Assembly (NCBI RefSeq): GCF_007859855.1
Contig: NZ_SJPK01000004.1
Span: 656,256 to 720,255 of the forward strand
Source of the DNA: Allorhodopirellula solitaria
GTDB taxonomy: Bacteria > Planctomycetota > Planctomycetia > Pirellulales > Pirellulaceae
Reading direction: 5' to 3'
DNA length: 64,000 bases
Below are positions 26,893 to 36,976 of this stretch, in pieces (position 1 is the first letter of the stretch; each line of letters starts with the position of its first letter). The translations under genes and the position numbers were made by a program. The notes beneath the pieces were generated by a model. The model was not told the DNA's origin, did no database searches, and worked only from the letters and a program-made list of their open reading frames with translations.

Positions 26893-29800
26893 TCAATTGG
26901 CAAGCAGGCTTTCCTCTCCGAGGTCTGCCTGTTGCGCTAATCTCGCAGCATCCTTGCCGCTGAATCTCAAAAATAGTCCAGGGTGAATCAGGAATTCGCA
27001 GAACGTGGAGGTTGCCAATCCCCCGAGAATGACGGTCGCGACCGGATAGAGGATCTCGCGTCCCGGTTCCTGGCCACCAAGGACTAGGGGAATCAATCCG
27101 ATACCCGCCGTGAGTGCCGTCATCAGCACAGGAGCCAATCGCTCGAGGCTGCCGCGCAAAATCATTGCTTCGCTGAACTCCTCGCCCTCCTCTTTCATCA
27201 AGTGAAAGTAGTGCGTGACCAGCAGGATGCCATTGCGAACAGCGATACCACCGAGCGAAATAAATCCGACCAGGCTCGCCACGGTCAGTGTTTGCTCCGT
27301 GATGACCAATGCCATCACACCACCAATGAACGCGGTCGGCAGCGCATTGAGGATTTGTAGCACCACTCGCACGGACGGAAACAGCAAAAGCAATACGACG
27401 AACATACCGAGGATCGAGACGCCAGCCAGAACGATGATCAGTTGAGTTGCCCGTTGCTGGCTCTCAAACTGCCCGCCATACTCGATGAAATATCCGACCG
27501 GCATTGGTACTTGGTTGCCAACTCGTTGTTTGATATCGCCCACCACCCCAGCAAGGTCACGGCCTTCGGTGTTGCAACGAATCACGATCCGTCGCCGCGC
27601 GTTCTCGCGGTTGATCGAGTTCGGTCCCGTGCCCTCACCGACGTCGGCGAGTTCGCGAAGTTCAATCTGCCCGCGTTCGGTCTCACCATCCCGGTCGGGC
27701 AGGTCAATTCGAAGCCGGCCTAAATTGGCGTAGTCCGTTCGATATTCCTCTTCGAGTCGGACGAGCAAGTCGAATCGCCGCTGGCCCTCGAGTACCTGCG
27801 AGACGACTTCCCCCTGCAATGCCGTCTGCAAGACATCTGCAACGTACTGGCGAGTCAATCCGTAGAACGCCAAGTCATCTGCTCGCAACTTGATATGCAG
27901 TTCAGAGGTTTCCCGGATCGGCTCGACGATCGGCGGCGTGATCCCGTCGATGGTCTGGATCGTCGTCTTGACTTGCTCGGCGACTCGCTGCAGCGTATCG
28001 AGATCGTCACCATAGATCTTGATCGCAATCTGCGCATAGACGCCCGAGACCATATGGCTGATCAGGTGCGCGAGTGGCTGTTCGACTTCAATGTCAACGC
28101 CCGGTGCCTCGTCGCTGATTTTTTCGCGGAGCTCGGCCAGAATTTCTTCCCGCTGTGTTTGCGATTCTGGATTCATGCTCAATATGTATTCACCGACATT
28201 GACAGGTGAGGCATGCTCGTCCATCTCGGCTCGACCCGTGCGGCGGACGAAATGCAAGATTTCACCGCCCGGACGGTCGTCGGTTTTCTGCATCGACTGG
28301 AACACCGAGTCGATCGCTCTAGAAACCCGGTTCGATGCGTCGAGCGACGACCCGGGCGGCAATGTCACATTGACCTGGATGCTACCTTCGTCGAACGGAG
28401 GAAGGAAATTCCTACCGAGATGCGACATTTGCCAGCCTGCGATCCCGACCGTGAGCCAAGTCAACACCAACAGCGTCCGAGGTATCGCCATGCTCAGGCG
28501 AATCCAATAGGTAGCGATCCGCTTCAAGCCGTGCAGCAGGAAGCCATCGCCCTCGCGGTGAGTGGCTCCGGATTGCGGCAACAGGTAGTACGACAACACC
28601 GGCGTGAGCGTCATCGAAACGACGAACGATGCTAGGATCGACGTGATGTAGGCAAAACCAAGCGGCGTGAATAATCGACCCTCTACCCCAGATAGAGCGA
28701 ACAGCGGTAAGAACGATAGGATAACGACCGCCGTCCCGAACACGATCGAACTGCGAATCTCTTTGCTGGCACTGAACACGATCCGGATCGCGGCTTGCTG
28801 GTCGGAGATCGGTAGTTTGTTGTTTTCTTTCAGTCGCCGGAAAATGTTTTCAACATCGACGATCGCATCGTCGACCAACTCGCCCATCGCGACCGCGATG
28901 CCCCCAAGCGTCATGACATTAATCGAAAGCTCGCTACCGCTGAGGAATCCGATCAAGCGAAAAGCGAGCGTTGTCAAGACGAGCGACATTGGAATCGCAG
29001 TCAAGGTGATAAACGTCGTGCGAAAGTTCAATAGAAACAGGAATAGCACAACGATGACGAGGGCCGCACCAATCACCAGTGCCTCGGCGACGTTGAAGAT
29101 GCCACGGTCGATGAAGTTCTTCAATCGGAACAGCTCCGAGTTGACGACGATATCGGCGGGTAGCGACGCTTCGACCTCAGCGAAAGCGGCAGCCACGTCG
29201 TCGGTCAGCTGGCGGGTGTCAATGTGCGGTTGCTTGACGGTCGTGAATACGATCCCAGGGTGACCATCGACGCTGCCGTCGCCGCGTTTGAACTGCGCCC
29301 CCTCGGCGACCCGGGCGACCTGTTCGAGCAGCACGGAGCGTTTCGGGTGATTGCCAATGGGAATTTTCTTGAGATCCTCGACAACGATCCTGGCCGACGG
29401 ACCCAGTCGTCCGAGCACACGGATCGGTCGTTCCGTCTCGCCCGTCACCGCGAACCCACCACTCGTATTGAGATTGCTCGCTCGCAAAGCCTGCTCGACA
29501 TCCTGGAGCGTGACGTCGTACTCCAAGAGCGCGGTGGGATCGATCAGAATCTGATACTGCTTGCGGTCGCCGCCCTGCATAAACACTTCTGCGACTCCGG
29601 TCGTCTTCAGCAGATGGGGGCGAATCACCCAATCGGCGACGGTGCGAAGCTCGAGTTGTCGTTTCGCATCCGTGTCAAATCTCGCCTCGTAGAATTTGCC
29701 TTCGATATCAAGGGTCACCGTTCCGGCGGGGCTTTCGTGCGATGAAAGATCGGTCCCCGGATCGTCCGTCCAGTGAATCGATTGGGCCTCAATTTTCCTC

Positions 29801-30369
29801 CAGGTCGAGACGTCGTGACGGTCGGCGGGCTGCCACACGTGAAAGCTCTGCCCGTCATCGCCGATCACCCTTTCCGCCATCATCGCCGTGCTGCCGACCT
29901 GGGCGAGGCGGCCGCCGCTGGGGCCGTCTTGGCGATAGATGCCCGCGACCACGATCTGGCCCATGATCGAGGAAGGCGGCGTCATCTGTGGGCGGATCCC
30001 CTCAGGCAGAATTCCCTCGAGCGTCGTCAATCGCTCCTGAACGGTCTGCCTCGCCGAGCGGATTTCAGTGCTCCAGCCAAACTCGATGTAGATGACGTTC
30101 AAACCCGCCGTTGATTGACTGCGGACCGCCCGCACACCGCTGGCACCCATCAGGGCAATCTCGATCGGCTGCGTGACGAGCGTTTCCACCTCTTCCGTTG
30201 CCAAACCCGGCGCCTCCGTGATGATGACAACACGGGGCCGATCCAGGTCCGGAAACACGTCTATCGACATCTGGGTCGCCAAATACGATCCATACACCAG
30301 CACCATGAGACTGACGAAGATGACCAGCATCCGGTAACGAAGCGAAAAACGTATGATGGAATCAAGCAT
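26893..30369 (-). CDS. CusA/CzcA-type heavy-metal RND efflux pump
   Basis: 1158 residues from ATG 30369 (MLDSIIRFSLRYR), longer than the usual 1030-1070. Twelve membrane segments in two halves, with IDVFPDLDRPRV and the charged proton-relay helix GELVDDAIVDVEN that define the heavy-metal efflux (HME) RND branch. It exports metal ions across the periplasm with energy from the proton gradient. Residues ~146-235 form an insert (from YRQDGP to about EGKFYEARF) in the first porter domain, absent from ordinary CusA/CzcA. The CusB-like partner gene is 76 bp upstream and a His-rich lipoprotein gene 64 bp downstream; no outer-membrane channel gene is in the operon. Confidence 0.92.
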   Translation of the reverse strand: MLDSIIRFSLRYRMLVIFVSLMVLVYGSYLATQMSIDVFPDLDRPRVVIITEAPGLATEEVETLVTQPIEIALMGASGVRAVRSQSTAGLNVIYIEFGWSTEIRSARQTVQERLTTLEGILPEGIRPQMTPPSSIMGQIVVAGIYRQDGPSGGRLAQVGSTAMMAERVIGDDGQSFHVWQPADRHDVSTWRKIEAQSIHWTDDPGTDLSSHESPAGTVTLDIEGKFYEARFDTDAKRQLELRTVADWVIRPHLLKTTGVAEVFMQGGDRKQYQILIDPTALLEYDVTLQDVEQALRASNLNTSGGFAVTGETERPIRVLGRLGPSARIVVEDLKKIPIGNHPKRSVLLEQVARVAEGAQFKRGDGSVDGHPGIVFTTVKQPHIDTRQLTDDVAAAFAEVEASLPADIVVNSELFRLKNFIDRGIFNVAEALVIGAALVIVVLFLFLLNFRTTFITLTAIPMSLVLTTLAFRLIGFLSGSELSINVMTLGGIAVAMGELVDDAIVDVENIFRRLKENNKLPISDQQAAIRIVFSASKEIRSSIVFGTAVVILSFLPLFALSGVEGRLFTPLGFAYITSILASFVVSMTLTPVLSYYLLPQSGATHREGDGFLLHGLKRIATYWIRLSMAIPRTLLVLTWLTVGIAGWQMSHLGRNFLPPFDEGSIQVNVTLPPGSSLDASNRVSRAIDSVFQSMQKTDDRPGGEILHFVRRTGRAEMDEHASPVNVGEYILSMNPESQTQREEILAELREKISDEAPGVDIEVEQPLAHLISHMVSGVYAQIAIKIYGDDLDTLQRVAEQVKTTIQTIDGITPPIVEPIRETSELHIKLRADDLAFYGLTRQYVADVLQTALQGEVVSQVLEGQRRFDLLVRLEEEYRTDYANLGRLRIDLPDRDGETERGQIELRELADVGEGTGPNSINRENARRRIVIRCNTEGRDLAGVVGDIKQRVGNQVPMPVGYFIEYGGQFESQQRATQLIIVLAGVSILGMFVVLLLLFPSVRVVLQILNALPTAFIGGVMALVITEQTLTVASLVGFISLGGIAVRNGILLVTHYFHLMKEEGEEFSEAMILRGSLERLAPVLMTALTAGIGLIPLVLGGQEPGREILYPVATVILGGLATSTFCEFLIHPGLFLRFSGKDAARLAQQADLGEESLLAN

Positions 30370-30445
30370 GGAACCGTGTCGATGGAAGGATGCCAATGGA
30401 CTGGGGAGAAGCCCGGTCAACCGGGCAAGGCGCATGGGTCGGCGA

Positions 30446-31858
30446 TCAATGGGCAGCGTGAACGGTGCCGTCAGGGTGGACGTGCACACCGGGCTGCTCG
30501 CCGCTGGCGGTCTGTGCCTTGAGGACTCGGTTCAATGACGCCGCCGCACTCTGTGCCAAGTAGGTCCCCGGCTGAATGCTCCCGTCGTCGGCGATCACGA
30601 CGGACTGACGATCTTCGTAGAGGACGTGAACCGCAATCTGTTTGAACAGGTCGCCGTTCTGGCGAAAGACGTATGCCTCTGGGCCCTCGCGAACCACCGC
30701 TGAGGCGGGAACAACGAATACGTCTTCATACTTCTCGACCGGCACATGCAGCCGGGTTCGTTGGCCAGGACGGAATCGCCAGACAAGAAACGACTCCCCT
30801 TGCGTGCCATAGACACGAGATTGATTGGCGAGCGGGATGAAGAAATCAAACGTTCGACTCTCCGTATCGATGGAGTTTGAAAGGTGACGAATTTCAAACT
30901 TCTGGTCAAACTCAGGCCAATGCCCCTCACTGTCTTCGGCAAACTCGATGTCAACCGGTCGACGTTCCTGCGCCGCCTTTTCTAAGAACGGTGCCTCGCG
31001 TTTGAAAGCATGACCAATGACATACAACGAGTGATGGTTCGACAATTTCGCCAGCAACTGTCCGGCCTGGACTTGCTGTCCAAGCTCGACAGACAGCTCC
31101 TGAACCTCGTACGCGATTTCGCTCGTTGATGCTACGTCTTCTGGCGAGTTTGCCTGAGGCACCGTACGTTCGCCGGAAACGTTCATCTCCCTGACCGGAG
31201 GGGCCACTACCTCCACCGTCGAAATGAACGTACCACTCTCGATCTGGGCAACTTGATCGGGGCTGAGCCCGCGAGTGAGCAGCTCCTGTTTGGCGGACTG
31301 AATCAGTGTGCTCTGCCGACTGATGTCACTCCTCAGATTGATCATTCGGCTTTTGGATACCGCACCGACCGAAGCCAATTGTGAGATCCGCTCGATCTCC
31401 GCTTGAATGATCTCGGTTTCCTGAGTCGCTTTGTACAACTGCGTCTGCGTCGACTGCAGGTACTCGCTGAACAATCGCAGTGTGAACAGCGACTTGCCCG
31501 GTCGTAGCGTGTCGCCTGGGAACGCATGGATCTCCGTCACGACCCCGACCGCCGGCGAAGTGATCCCGCGGTCAGAGAGTCCCGGTCGATCCGCAATCTC
31601 GCCCGGGATCAAAACGCTGCGCCAGTAGTCTTGTTTCCGAACAGGCTTGGAAACCAGCCCCAAGTTCTTTCGTGCTTGCGAGCTGATTTCCAGGATCGTT
31701 TGCTTTTCGTCCGGCGAACTGGTCGTGTCGGCTGCTCGATCGGCGGAGACTTCATCAATACTGAATACACGATCGCGGAGATACCAGATCGCAGCGATAC
31801 CGCCAACCACCACCGCGGAACCGATGAGTAATTGGAGTGCTTTTAGAGGACGACTCAT
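30446..31858 (-). CDS. CusB/CzcB-type periplasmic adaptor of the metal efflux pump
   Basis: 470 residues. One N-terminal membrane anchor (LQLLIGSAVVVGGIAAIWYL) is followed by the membrane-fusion-protein layout: barrel-sandwich start (ITSPAVGVVTEIHAFPGD), a coiled-coil hairpin (about 130-205), second lipoyl half (VELGQQVQAGQLLAKL) and beta-barrel (VFVVPASAVVREG). A C-terminal HVHPDGTVHAAH adds histidines. It would join the inner-membrane pump encoded by the next gene to an outer membrane channel. It is the second gene of the minus-strand metal locus. Confidence 0.88.
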   Translation of the reverse strand: MSRPLKALQLLIGSAVVVGGIAAIWYLRDRVFSIDEVSADRAADTTSSPDEKQTILEISSQARKNLGLVSKPVRKQDYWRSVLIPGEIADRPGLSDRGITSPAVGVVTEIHAFPGDTLRPGKSLFTLRLFSEYLQSTQTQLYKATQETEIIQAEIERISQLASVGAVSKSRMINLRSDISRQSTLIQSAKQELLTRGLSPDQVAQIESGTFISTVEVVAPPVREMNVSGERTVPQANSPEDVASTSEIAYEVQELSVELGQQVQAGQLLAKLSNHHSLYVIGHAFKREAPFLEKAAQERRPVDIEFAEDSEGHWPEFDQKFEIRHLSNSIDTESRTFDFFIPLANQSRVYGTQGESFLVWRFRPGQRTRLHVPVEKYEDVFVVPASAVVREGPEAYVFRQNGDLFKQIAVHVLYEDRQSVVIADDGSIQPGTYLAQSAAASLNRVLKAQTASGEQPGVHVHPDGTVHAAH

Positions 31859-32016
31859 CTCGATTTCAATTCTTCACAAAGGGACGCTGGCCGGGGTAGA
31901 CCACGGGGGTGCGCGCACGAACCTGCCGAGACAGATTGACACACTGCTAGGGAAACACGAGTATTCACCGCAGAAAGTGCATGACCAATGGCTGCACCTG
32001 CGGTGAAGAGCGTCCG

Positions 32017-32496
32017 CTATAGCCTGAGAGAGGCTGTGAGAAGATAGATCGCTAGCCCAGCGTACCGGTCCGGCGGATCGCTGCACCGAAATGCCAGCCG
32101 GGAAGCGCCAACCAACGGTACCGCAAGCGGTGTCCAGAAGAGCGGCGCCGATTCATCCTGCGAAGCTGCAAAGGTACGGCTTGACGTCCATTCGCAATCC
32201 GATACATACACCGCATCGGCGTCATGGTCGATGGGAACCGACAATGCGGCCGGTGATGCGGTGCTCGAATGCTCCGCATCACTCCGGTCGTCCGCATGAC
32301 GGTGATCGCAGTCGCAGCTACCGTGATCGTGGTGATGATGCCCAGAGAGGTGGAAATGCGGGCGAAGTGCGTGGCCGCTGGGTTCCCCGACGCCGGTTCC
32401 CAAATGCGAATGACCCCCAGCGAACGCAACTAGCGCCGTAGGCCCCAGCAGGAACATGGGAATCAGCAGTAGTGAAACAAGTCGGTTCATCGACAT
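32017..32496 (-). CDS. His-rich exported protein upstream of the efflux genes
   Basis: 159 residues from ATG 32496 (MSMNRLVSLLLIPMF; an ATG six bases later is equally possible). A signal sequence ending VAFAGG precedes a strongly His/Asp-rich stretch (HFHLSGHHHHDHGSCDCDH) and a C-terminal hydrophobic segment (YAGLAIYLLTASL). It heads the minus-strand metal locus, 158 bp before the CusB-like gene. It probably binds metals in the periplasm or serves as a sensor; no enzyme motif is present. Confidence 0.65.
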   Translation of the reverse strand: MSMNRLVSLLLIPMFLLGPTALVAFAGGHSHLGTGVGEPSGHALRPHFHLSGHHHHDHGSCDCDHRHADDRSDAEHSSTASPAALSVPIDHDADAVYVSDCEWTSSRTFAASQDESAPLFWTPLAVPLVGASRLAFRCSDPPDRYAGLAIYLLTASLRL

Positions 32497-32812
32497 CGTC
32501 GTCGCGAGGAATTCGAGAGCGTCACGATCGAGTCTACTCTGCGGGGTTGCTCGTGCATAGAGCGAGTTACGACGCACTTTGACGATCGAAACACCAGATA
32601 CAAGCGGTAGCGCCGATCGGCAGAAGCAACTCACCGAGCATTTTTTCGGTGGTGCTCGCTGCGTTCAAACCACCGGCTATTTTCACAGCGCTGATGCGCA
32701 ATGATCCCTTCTCACGTGAACGCTTCTGTCGCCTTCTGCCGACAGATCGGCGGCACGAAACAATCGTCGCTTCGTAGCGTAGGAACACGAATGGAACCGA
32801 GCCGAAACGAAA
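32497..32812. other. Intergenic region with no feature found
   Basis: 316 bases upstream of the metal-efflux locus. It should contain that locus's promoter, but no convincing -35/-10 pair or operator was identified, and no metal-responsive regulator gene is next to it. Confidence 0.45.
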
Positions 32813-34204
32813 TTATTTGGTGGGTTCCAAGATGATTCGACGGTATGCCGACAGGTTGTGTGTGCCGTCGTCGGTAACCTCGCAAATGACGTGAATGGTC
32901 TTCCCCGCGGAGCCCGACGGAATCTCAACGGTGGCGATTGCCGACTGGCTATTTGAAATCGGAACATCCTGGTTCAACGTGCCGGATGCGGGCGATACCC
33001 ACCAGCGGAATGTGAGTCGATCGCCGTCGGGGTCTGACGAGTTTGACGCGTCGAGCGTGACCTGGGACCCTTGCTGGGCTTTCCTGGTTAGAATTTCGCG
33101 TGTCTTATTTTCACCAATGGCAACAATGGGATTTCGATTTCCGGTTCCCCCTGCGGCCCAATCCATCCTCGCGGCAAAGTTGTTGAAGGTGGCCGGGTAA
33201 AGGTGATTCTCCAGCGTTTGGCAGGTTGTCTTACTTTCACCGGAGTGATTGGTGAAGCAACGGGTTTCACCGTCCGCACTAACGCCCCACGATGAATAGC
33301 CGCCCCAGCCTCCGTGGGTCGGAATATTGGGGTCGCTCAACCCGTTTGGGATCAGATGTAGAAATGCGGGCGTATCGCCTTCGACACCATACTTGTATTT
33401 CGGATAGACCTTGCCAAGGTTGCCATGCCCCTGAATATGAGTTGCATATTGATCCCAGTTCTTCTTGCCGGCGCCATTGTGGAACTTCCAAGCGCATTCA
33501 TCCCAGATAAAAAACAGATCTTTCTCAAACTCACGTCGCAGCCATTGATGTGAACTGTCCGCATAGGGAGTCTTCTGGTCACGGTCTTGATCGGTGATCG
33601 TGTACACGCGGATCTTCTGCAGGAAGGTCTTCAGTTCTGCGGCGCTGCGATCCTGCTGCACCCGCCATATCGCTTGAGCCAGCGTGTTGCCTCCGCCCCA
33701 GGCGGTGACCCACAACGGCCGATCATCGCTTTCGTCCACCAACTTGATGATCAGTTCGCTGCCTGGAGAGTCGTTGCCCTCACCCACATGTTCGGCCCCG
33801 CGTTTCTTGCTGCCCGTCAGGGTGCGCGTACGTAGGTACTCTGGGCTCGGCCAGTAACCGATCCTCTGCTGCGATTCGTCTTGCTCGTGCTCCGTCTGGC
33901 TCGATCGTTTTCGCAGGTTCGGCAGATCGCTTTCGTATGCGTCGACTGCATCGTGGATCAAATCCATGAAGTCATCACGCGTTTCATCGAGGCTCCATCC
34001 AGTGGTGAAAACCAGTCCTTCGATCTCGAGTAGGTCCGCATGAGCCATGAGTCGCACCAACGATTCACTGTCGTCGGTTTCCCAGGTCGAAACATCGGTC
34101 AATACCACGATGCGAGGCTTCAGTGGCTCTGCGGCAGCGGTAGCCGAAATAGCGATGGTGCATAGCAACATGATTTTTATCATTCGACTCAGTCTGTTCA
34201 TCAT
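32813..34204 (-). CDS. Exported DUF1593 (nucleoside-hydrolase-like) protein
   Basis: 463 residues from ATG 34204, with a signal peptide (MIKIMLLCTIAISATAAAEP). RIVVLTDVSTWETDDSESL is the Asp-rich start typical of the nucleoside-hydrolase fold in DUF1593, and the AWGGGNTLAQAIW strand also matches. The last ~100 residues are an immunoglobulin-like beta domain (VTLDASNSSDPDGDRLTF), as in Sde182-type cellulose-binding proteins. Predicted to act on carbohydrate in the periplasm or at the surface; the reaction is not established. It is near a sulfatase and a sialidase-like gene on the same strand. Confidence 0.82.
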   Translation of the reverse strand: MMNRLSRMIKIMLLCTIAISATAAAEPLKPRIVVLTDVSTWETDDSESLVRLMAHADLLEIEGLVFTTGWSLDETRDDFMDLIHDAVDAYESDLPNLRKRSSQTEHEQDESQQRIGYWPSPEYLRTRTLTGSKKRGAEHVGEGNDSPGSELIIKLVDESDDRPLWVTAWGGGNTLAQAIWRVQQDRSAAELKTFLQKIRVYTITDQDRDQKTPYADSSHQWLRREFEKDLFFIWDECAWKFHNGAGKKNWDQYATHIQGHGNLGKVYPKYKYGVEGDTPAFLHLIPNGLSDPNIPTHGGWGGYSSWGVSADGETRCFTNHSGESKTTCQTLENHLYPATFNNFAARMDWAAGGTGNRNPIVAIGENKTREILTRKAQQGSQVTLDASNSSDPDGDRLTFRWWVSPASGTLNQDVPISNSQSAIATVEIPSGSAGKTIHVICEVTDDGTHNLSAYRRIILEPTK

Positions 34205-34487
34205 GGATTCCACTTCTTCGAATAGGTTGGGACGTTTTCTTCTCGTACCATTGTATTCTTAGCTCCACAGCAACGCTGCATGTTACTCGTGTATTACGTA
34301 GGGAAGCCTGAGTTCGTTGAAACAAGCTGACAACTCGCTCCTTGAACTTCCAGGTCCGCCCTGTCGATGACGCTGGGATGTTCCGCCTCTCGTCGAGATT
34401 CCAGCCCAAGATTTTTCTCATCGGACTACTCGTCTCATCGGACTGCATCGCCAAGTTCAGATCGCCCAGATTCCATTCGGCGAATTT

Positions 34488-36458
34488 CTAATCGCCTAAC
34501 TTCAATCGGTAATGCGTCGTGCCGTCTTCGCCGACTAGTCGAATGTCGGCGATTGCGATCTTGCCCTGGCCTCGCGACGGATCAATCCGGACGGCCAGCA
34601 ATGGGCTCTTCGTTGTGAAGCCAACGGCATACTCATGCTGGTTGCCGTCGTGCTCGACAGCGACGAACCGGCTACGTTTGGCGTTGAAAGGACCGGAATC
34701 CTGCGTCTGCCAGAAGACCTGACCCTCACCGCTTGAATCCGAGGTCATCGTGACGTGTAACGTGAATGATGTTCCAGCGATTGGCCTGGGCAGGCGATGG
34801 GCGAGATAAGGATCCCTGCCCGTGCTAGTGACCAGCAGCGTACTCTCGGGGGCTGATAGTGTGCACGTAACACCAGGTTGCCAGCCCGCGACTCGTTTGC
34901 CGGCAGCCTTCGGTCTCGTTTTTCTCGGATTGTTCGCACCACCCTTCAGCGTCGCCTTGCCTTCCAGAGTCAGGTCGTATTTCGAGGGATCAAAGTTTGG
35001 ATTCGGCAACGGGCGAACAGCCTGAGCGTCGACGAGGTGTTGCTCGATCAGACTGTCGAGTTGCTCGACACGCTCCGGGAACTTGTCAGCGAGATTGTTC
35101 TGTTCGCCGATATCCGTTTCGAGATTGAATAGTTTGTAACGGTGCTTTCCATTCTTGCCACCGTGGAAAATGCGGATGAGTTTCCAGTCTCCTCGGTGAA
35201 CGCTGACCGATGGCGGCAGCCAATCGGGGACACCAGGGGCGTGCGGGAAGTAGGTGAAAATGGCTTTGTGATCGAGTGACTTGCCATGCAAGGCCGGCAC
35301 GATACTGCTCCCATCAAAAACCTGATCCGGCTGAGCATCGATCGAAAGTATCTCCAGTAGCGTCGGATAGAAGTCAGCGCTTTGAATGATTTCGCTACTT
35401 TCGGAACCGGGCTCGATCGAGCCCGTTTGCACGAAGATCGCTGGGCCGCGCACCCCTCCTTCATACATCGTCGCCTTGCCACCACGTAGCGGCGCGTTGC
35501 TAGTTGCGGTCGTGCCGTCGACCGCATTGTACATGTTCCCGCCGTTGTCTGACGCGAAGAGGATGATCGTGTTGTCCGCGATTTCCAACCGGTCGAGCGT
35601 ATCAAGCAGAGTCCCGACGGCATCGTCCATGCTCTCGATCATTGCAGCGTAGGTGGGGCTCCGCTGCGGGTCACCCGGGTCGACGTGCTTTCGATACTCG
35701 GCGATTCGTTTTTCTTTGGCATCAAACGGAGCATGAACGCTGAACATCCAGTAGTTGAGGAAGAATGGCTCGTCGTTGTGCTTTTCCATGAACGCGACCG
35801 CTTCTTTCGCCATCCGGTCTTCGATGTGTTCGTCCGGGATATGCGGGTCATGATCGAAGTCTTTGAACTTCCACGGAGCGACGTAACTGCCCGCCGGCCC
35901 AGGGCCGGGATGGTGTGGCACATCGACATCGAAACCATGTTCGAGCGGCGAATATGGCTCTGGACCGAGGTGCCATTTCCCAAAGTGCCCGGTCGCGTAA
36001 CCGTTGTCTTTGAACATCTCGGCCAGCGTGTAGTACCGGGTGTTTAGTCGCGAGACACTCTCGGGAAGCGTCGCAAATCGGTTTGACGGGCCGCTCGTCG
36101 CTGGAACAGCTTCCAGGATCACCTTCGGCAAATGGCACGTCGGCGCCGTGATTCCGTGACGCGCCGGACTGAGCCCGGTGAGCACACTCGCTCGCGTTGG
36201 CGAACACAAAGGACTCGACGAATATGCTCGCGAGAAAGTCATTCCGCGCGCCGCCAGACGTTCGATATTGGGCGTCTTGTAGAACTTCGTCGTGCCGAAC
36301 AAAGTGGTATCACTCCAGCCGAGGTCGTCGGCCAGAATGAGAACTACGTTCGGCTTCGGCGCTGTGGTTTGTGCCATCACGTTGCCGCTACTTGTCACGA
36401 GTAACAGTAGCGGACAGAAAGTGGCGGTCAAAAGACCTGGTCGTAAGAGTGTATTCAT
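34488..36458 (-). CDS. Type I formylglycine sulfatase with C-terminal extension
   Basis: 656 residues with a signal peptide. [15 protein letters not shown] binds the metal, [13 protein letters not shown] is the active site whose Cys (CxPxR) is converted to formylglycine, and [10 protein letters not shown] and FASDNGG follow as expected. Such enzymes remove sulfate esters from algal polysaccharides, for which marine planctomycetes are known. Residues ~490-656 are an extra beta-rich domain ([19 protein letters not shown] onward) that resembles a carbohydrate-binding or concanavalin-like module. Substrate unknown. It is separated by 518 bp of repeat DNA from the sialidase-like gene upstream. Confidence 0.93.
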   Translation of the reverse strand: MNTLLRPGLLTATFCPLLLLVTSSGNVMAQTTAPKPNVVLILADDLGWSDTTLFGTTKFYKTPNIERLAARGMTFSRAYSSSPLCSPTRASVLTGLSPARHGITAPTCHLPKVILEAVPATSGPSNRFATLPESVSRLNTRYYTLAEMFKDNGYATGHFGKWHLGPEPYSPLEHGFDVDVPHHPGPGPAGSYVAPWKFKDFDHDPHIPDEHIEDRMAKEAVAFMEKHNDEPFFLNYWMFSVHAPFDAKEKRIAEYRKHVDPGDPQRSPTYAAMIESMDDAVGTLLDTLDRLEIADNTIILFASDNGGNMYNAVDGTTATSNAPLRGGKATMYEGGVRGPAIFVQTGSIEPGSESSEIIQSADFYPTLLEILSIDAQPDQVFDGSSIVPALHGKSLDHKAIFTYFPHAPGVPDWLPPSVSVHRGDWKLIRIFHGGKNGKHRYKLFNLETDIGEQNNLADKFPERVEQLDSLIEQHLVDAQAVRPLPNPNFDPSKYDLTLEGKATLKGGANNPRKTRPKAAGKRVAGWQPGVTCTLSAPESTLLVTSTGRDPYLAHRLPRPIAGTSFTLHVTMTSDSSGEGQVFWQTQDSGPFNAKRSRFVAVEHDGNQHEYAVGFTTKSPLLAVRIDPSRGQGKIAIADIRLVGEDGTTHYRLKLGD

Positions 36459-36629
36459 GATGGCGGCCTATGATAACGCAAGCCAATCACGTCGGTCTGC
36501 AGTTGGCGGCAAATTTTATCACCGCGAGGTGCTCGGCAACGGTGTCCTTGATTTCATCCGGTCGCTGTTCGGTTTGTCGATTCAATCGACGTTGGCCCCG
36601 CGATGGTGAGCCGAGGGCCGGAAAGGCCA

Positions 36630-36780
36630 ATGCCATCTACTTTCGACCGCGAAGCGGTCTTGGTAACCCGACGCGTCAGCGAGGATCACTTGTTCGCCAC
36701 GTGAAAAACTGCATCTTCCTCGCTGACGCGTCGGGTTACCATCGTGATGATGCCCCGAACGGGGGCAACATAGATGGCAT
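36630..36780. repeat. Nested inverted-repeat element with 24-bp perfect arms
   Basis: Outer arms ATGCCATCTA (36630-36639) and TAGATGGCAT (36771-36780). Inner arms of 24 bp, perfect, at 36662-36685 (starting GGTAACCCGACGCGTCAGC) and 36717-36740, separated by 31 bases. A small palindrome GACCGC GAA GCGGTC (36645-36659) lies on the left and GCCCC/GGGGC around GAACG (36752-36766) on the right. The whole can extrude as a cruciform. No coding function; possibly a dispersed repeat or a miniature transposable element. Confidence 0.8.
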
Positions 36781-36938
36781 AGGCTGTAAGGCCCCGGGTA
36801 ACGCCACTCACCCACCCGGCCGCTTACACGTCTCGGTTCAATGAATCGACAGCCCGTGTTGCACCGGCCGATGGTCCGGTCACGTCTTTTTTACCGGGCG
36901 ATGCAAGATACGGGGCCGTGCAGCAGAAGCGTGATCCC

Positions 36939-36969
36939 GCTGCTCGCCGAGAATTCTCGGTAGAGCAGC
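36939..36969. terminator. Strong stem-loop after the sialidase-like gene
   Basis: GCTGCTC (36939-36945) pairs with GAGCAGC (36963-36969), enclosing a self-complementary CCGAGAATTCTCGG. It begins 8 bases beyond the stop of the minus-strand gene at 36977, so it is well placed to end or stabilise that mRNA. No T-run follows. Confidence 0.5.
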
Positions 36970-36976
36970 CGTTGGT

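Larger units (their letters stand above)
36459..36976. other. Gene-free region containing large inverted repeats
   Basis: 518 bases between the sulfatase gene and the sialidase-like gene. It is dominated by the structures listed next; short open frames here reflect the symmetry of the repeat. Promoters for the sulfatase may lie at its left edge, but none was recognised. Confidence 0.6.
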
